A stretch of DNA of 64,000 nucleotides, taken from positions 4,340,001 through 4,404,000 of the forward strand of contig NC_013720.1 in NCBI RefSeq assembly GCF_000025185.1, written 5' to 3'. The notes below the pieces were generated by a model that had not been told where the DNA came from, did no database searches, and saw nothing but the letters and a program-made list of their open reading frames with translations. The DNA comes from Pirellula staleyi DSM 6068 (lineage in GTDB: Bacteria; Planctomycetota; Planctomycetia; Pirellulales; Pirellulaceae). Each line of letters starts with the position of its first letter. Within the stretch, counting starts at the first letter, position 1. Positions 63,154 through 64,000 of the stretch are shown here, piece by piece. The position numbers and the translations under genes were made by a program.

Positions 63154-63705
63154 TTATTTGATCCGTTGCTGGGCAAGCCACTCCTCAGGTGCGGAAGCAT
63201 TACTGAGTTCGCGGCGTCTGTCACGGTAACGTTTTTCGGCACGCTTAAAATTTCGGGCCGTGACATACCAGTAGTAAGAGCAGCCGAGCCCAGCAGCGAC
63301 CGTTACCAGTCCAAAAACAAACAGTAAAGGACCGCCGGGATCACGAAGGGGTGGAAGAAACCACAAGGAAAGCATGGTCAGCCCTCCAATACCACACACG
63401 CCAATCCCCAGTATCAGGCTATCTATCACAGTCGGAACACTGCGAACGCCATGCTTACCGACGATTTGATAGCGCCGGCTTTCGACATCCCAGCATCGGT
63501 CAAGCTGAATAGTCGCTTGCCGCGACTCAATGGCCTCGACGCGCTCCTGAAGTGTTTCTAGAAGCCCCACGTCGTCCGAAATGAAATGGATGCCAGACGT
63601 GTCACTTGCCAGCAGCTTTTGCTTGGCAGCAGCGAACTCTTCGGCCGATAGCGCACCAGCAGCATGCAGCGCGCTCAGTTTTTCAAGTTCGCCGACAAGA
63701 TTCAT
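63154..63705 (-). CDS. SHOCT-domain membrane protein, copy 2
   Basis: A 183-residue protein with the same N-terminal SHOCT domain (MNLVGELEKLSALHAAGALSAEEFAAAKQKLLAS), then a coiled-coil stretch (LLETLQERVEAIESRQATIQLD), two membrane helices (ILGIGVCGIGGLTMLSLWFLP and LLFVFGLVTVAAGLGCSYYWYV) and a basic tail. The frame is open to 63798, but the ATG at 63705 coincides with the paralogue's start. Only the SHOCT part is strongly shared; the remainder has diverged. Confidence 0.8.
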   Translation of the reverse strand: MNLVGELEKLSALHAAGALSAEEFAAAKQKLLASDTSGIHFISDDVGLLETLQERVEAIESRQATIQLDRCWDVESRRYQIVGKHGVRSVPTVIDSLILGIGVCGIGGLTMLSLWFLPPLRDPGGPLLFVFGLVTVAAGLGCSYYWYVTARNFKRAEKRYRDRRRELSNASAPEEWLAQQRIK

Positions 63706-63870
63706 CCCACTCCTCCCGCAACCAAGATCGCACACGAAAGCGTCTGCAATTCTCGCGCGTGATGGCTCGCGAGTTTCTATTCGCTCGTCGGCATGCAATC
63801 TTGAGGCGAGCGGGGGAGTCGAGTCAACTCAAAACTGCTGACTCGGTCGACGCTTGGGGGAGAGGAGCGT

Positions 63871-64000
63871 TTAGAACAGCACCGGCTTACCCAGTTTGCG
63901 GCGAATGACCGTGAACTGACCACTGTGCATGGTGGTGTGATTGGCGACCGTGAGGAACAGATGGGCGATCTTGGGGCAGAACGACTTCATGCTCCCTTTG
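63871..64000 (-). CDS. C-terminus of a DinB-family protein, partial
   Basis: The minus-strand frame from the window edge to a stop at 63871 encodes about 42 residues ending NHTTMHSGQFTVIRRKLGKPVLF. A C-terminal NHxxMHxGQ with RRKLGKP is typical of DinB/DUF664 four-helix proteins, whose His residues bind a metal. The start lies outside the window. Confidence 0.75.
   Translation of the reverse strand, partial: KGSMKSFCPKIAHLFLTVANHTTMHSGQFTVIRRKLGKPVLF

Noticed and set aside
1-64000. CRISPR array, tRNA or rRNA genes, prophage or insertion sequences
   Set aside because: Repeats here are dispersed palindromes rather than regularly spaced units; I saw no T-loop tRNA signatures, rRNA sequences, integrase, transposase or phage structural genes.

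Overview
This window reads as chromosomal DNA of a planctomycete of the Pirellula/Rhodopirellula type. The main reasons are two DUF1553/DUF1501 gene pairs with a planctomycete-type cytochrome domain (PSCyt1), two PQQ-type beta-propeller proteins opening with a WPQWRG-like motif, a Ser/Thr kinase with C-terminal membrane segments, TAT-like leaders on oxidoreductases, and intergenic spaces filled with short palindromic repeats. I see no prophage, insertion sequence, integrase, CRISPR array, rRNA or tRNA.

Layout. 1-1652: tail of a DUF1553 gene and its DUF1501 partner (+). 1657-8584: RNase D, BtpA-like protein, SpoU rRNA methyltransferase, SugE-like exporter, a secreted/anchored CPFC protein, an ExeA-like ATPase and RsmE. 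8585-15642: lipoprotein and the second DUF1553-DUF1501 operon (-), embedded in repeat elements. 15643-21192: DUF11-like secreted protein, a cytochrome-like/UspA pair, a candidate structured RNA with 6S-like architecture (19220-19405), a small membrane protein and a Dus enzyme. 21193-32773: repeat elements, membrane protein plus beta-propeller, UbiB-type kinase, Gfo/Idh/MocA protein, TypA, a Tudor-like membrane protein, DUF3050 and an O-methyltransferase. 33014-39342: membrane-tethered trypsin-like protease, then a minus-strand block of two ATP-grasp ligases (one fused to GNAT), a YkgJ cysteine-cluster protein and a lysine 2,3-aminomutase-like radical SAM enzyme. 40229-46839: MFS transporter, lutABC with a trailing HESGH protein, and prfC. 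47046-53525: a single 2159-residue polytopic membrane protein with an N-terminal zinc ribbon. 53677-64000: second beta-propeller, Ser/Thr kinase, gamma-glutamylcyclotransferase/transglutaminase pair, ECF sigma factor, a small immunity-like gene between direct repeats, a YedY-like molybdoenzyme, two tandem SHOCT membrane proteins and the end of a DinB-family gene.

How the genes work together. Most are housekeeping: rRNA/tRNA modification (SpoU, RsmE, Dus), translation GTPases (TypA, RF3) and lactate oxidation (LutABC). The least ordinary parts are the aminomutase/ATP-grasp/GNAT block, the 6S-like RNA candidate, the giant membrane protein, and the repeat families, one of which brackets an accessory gene.
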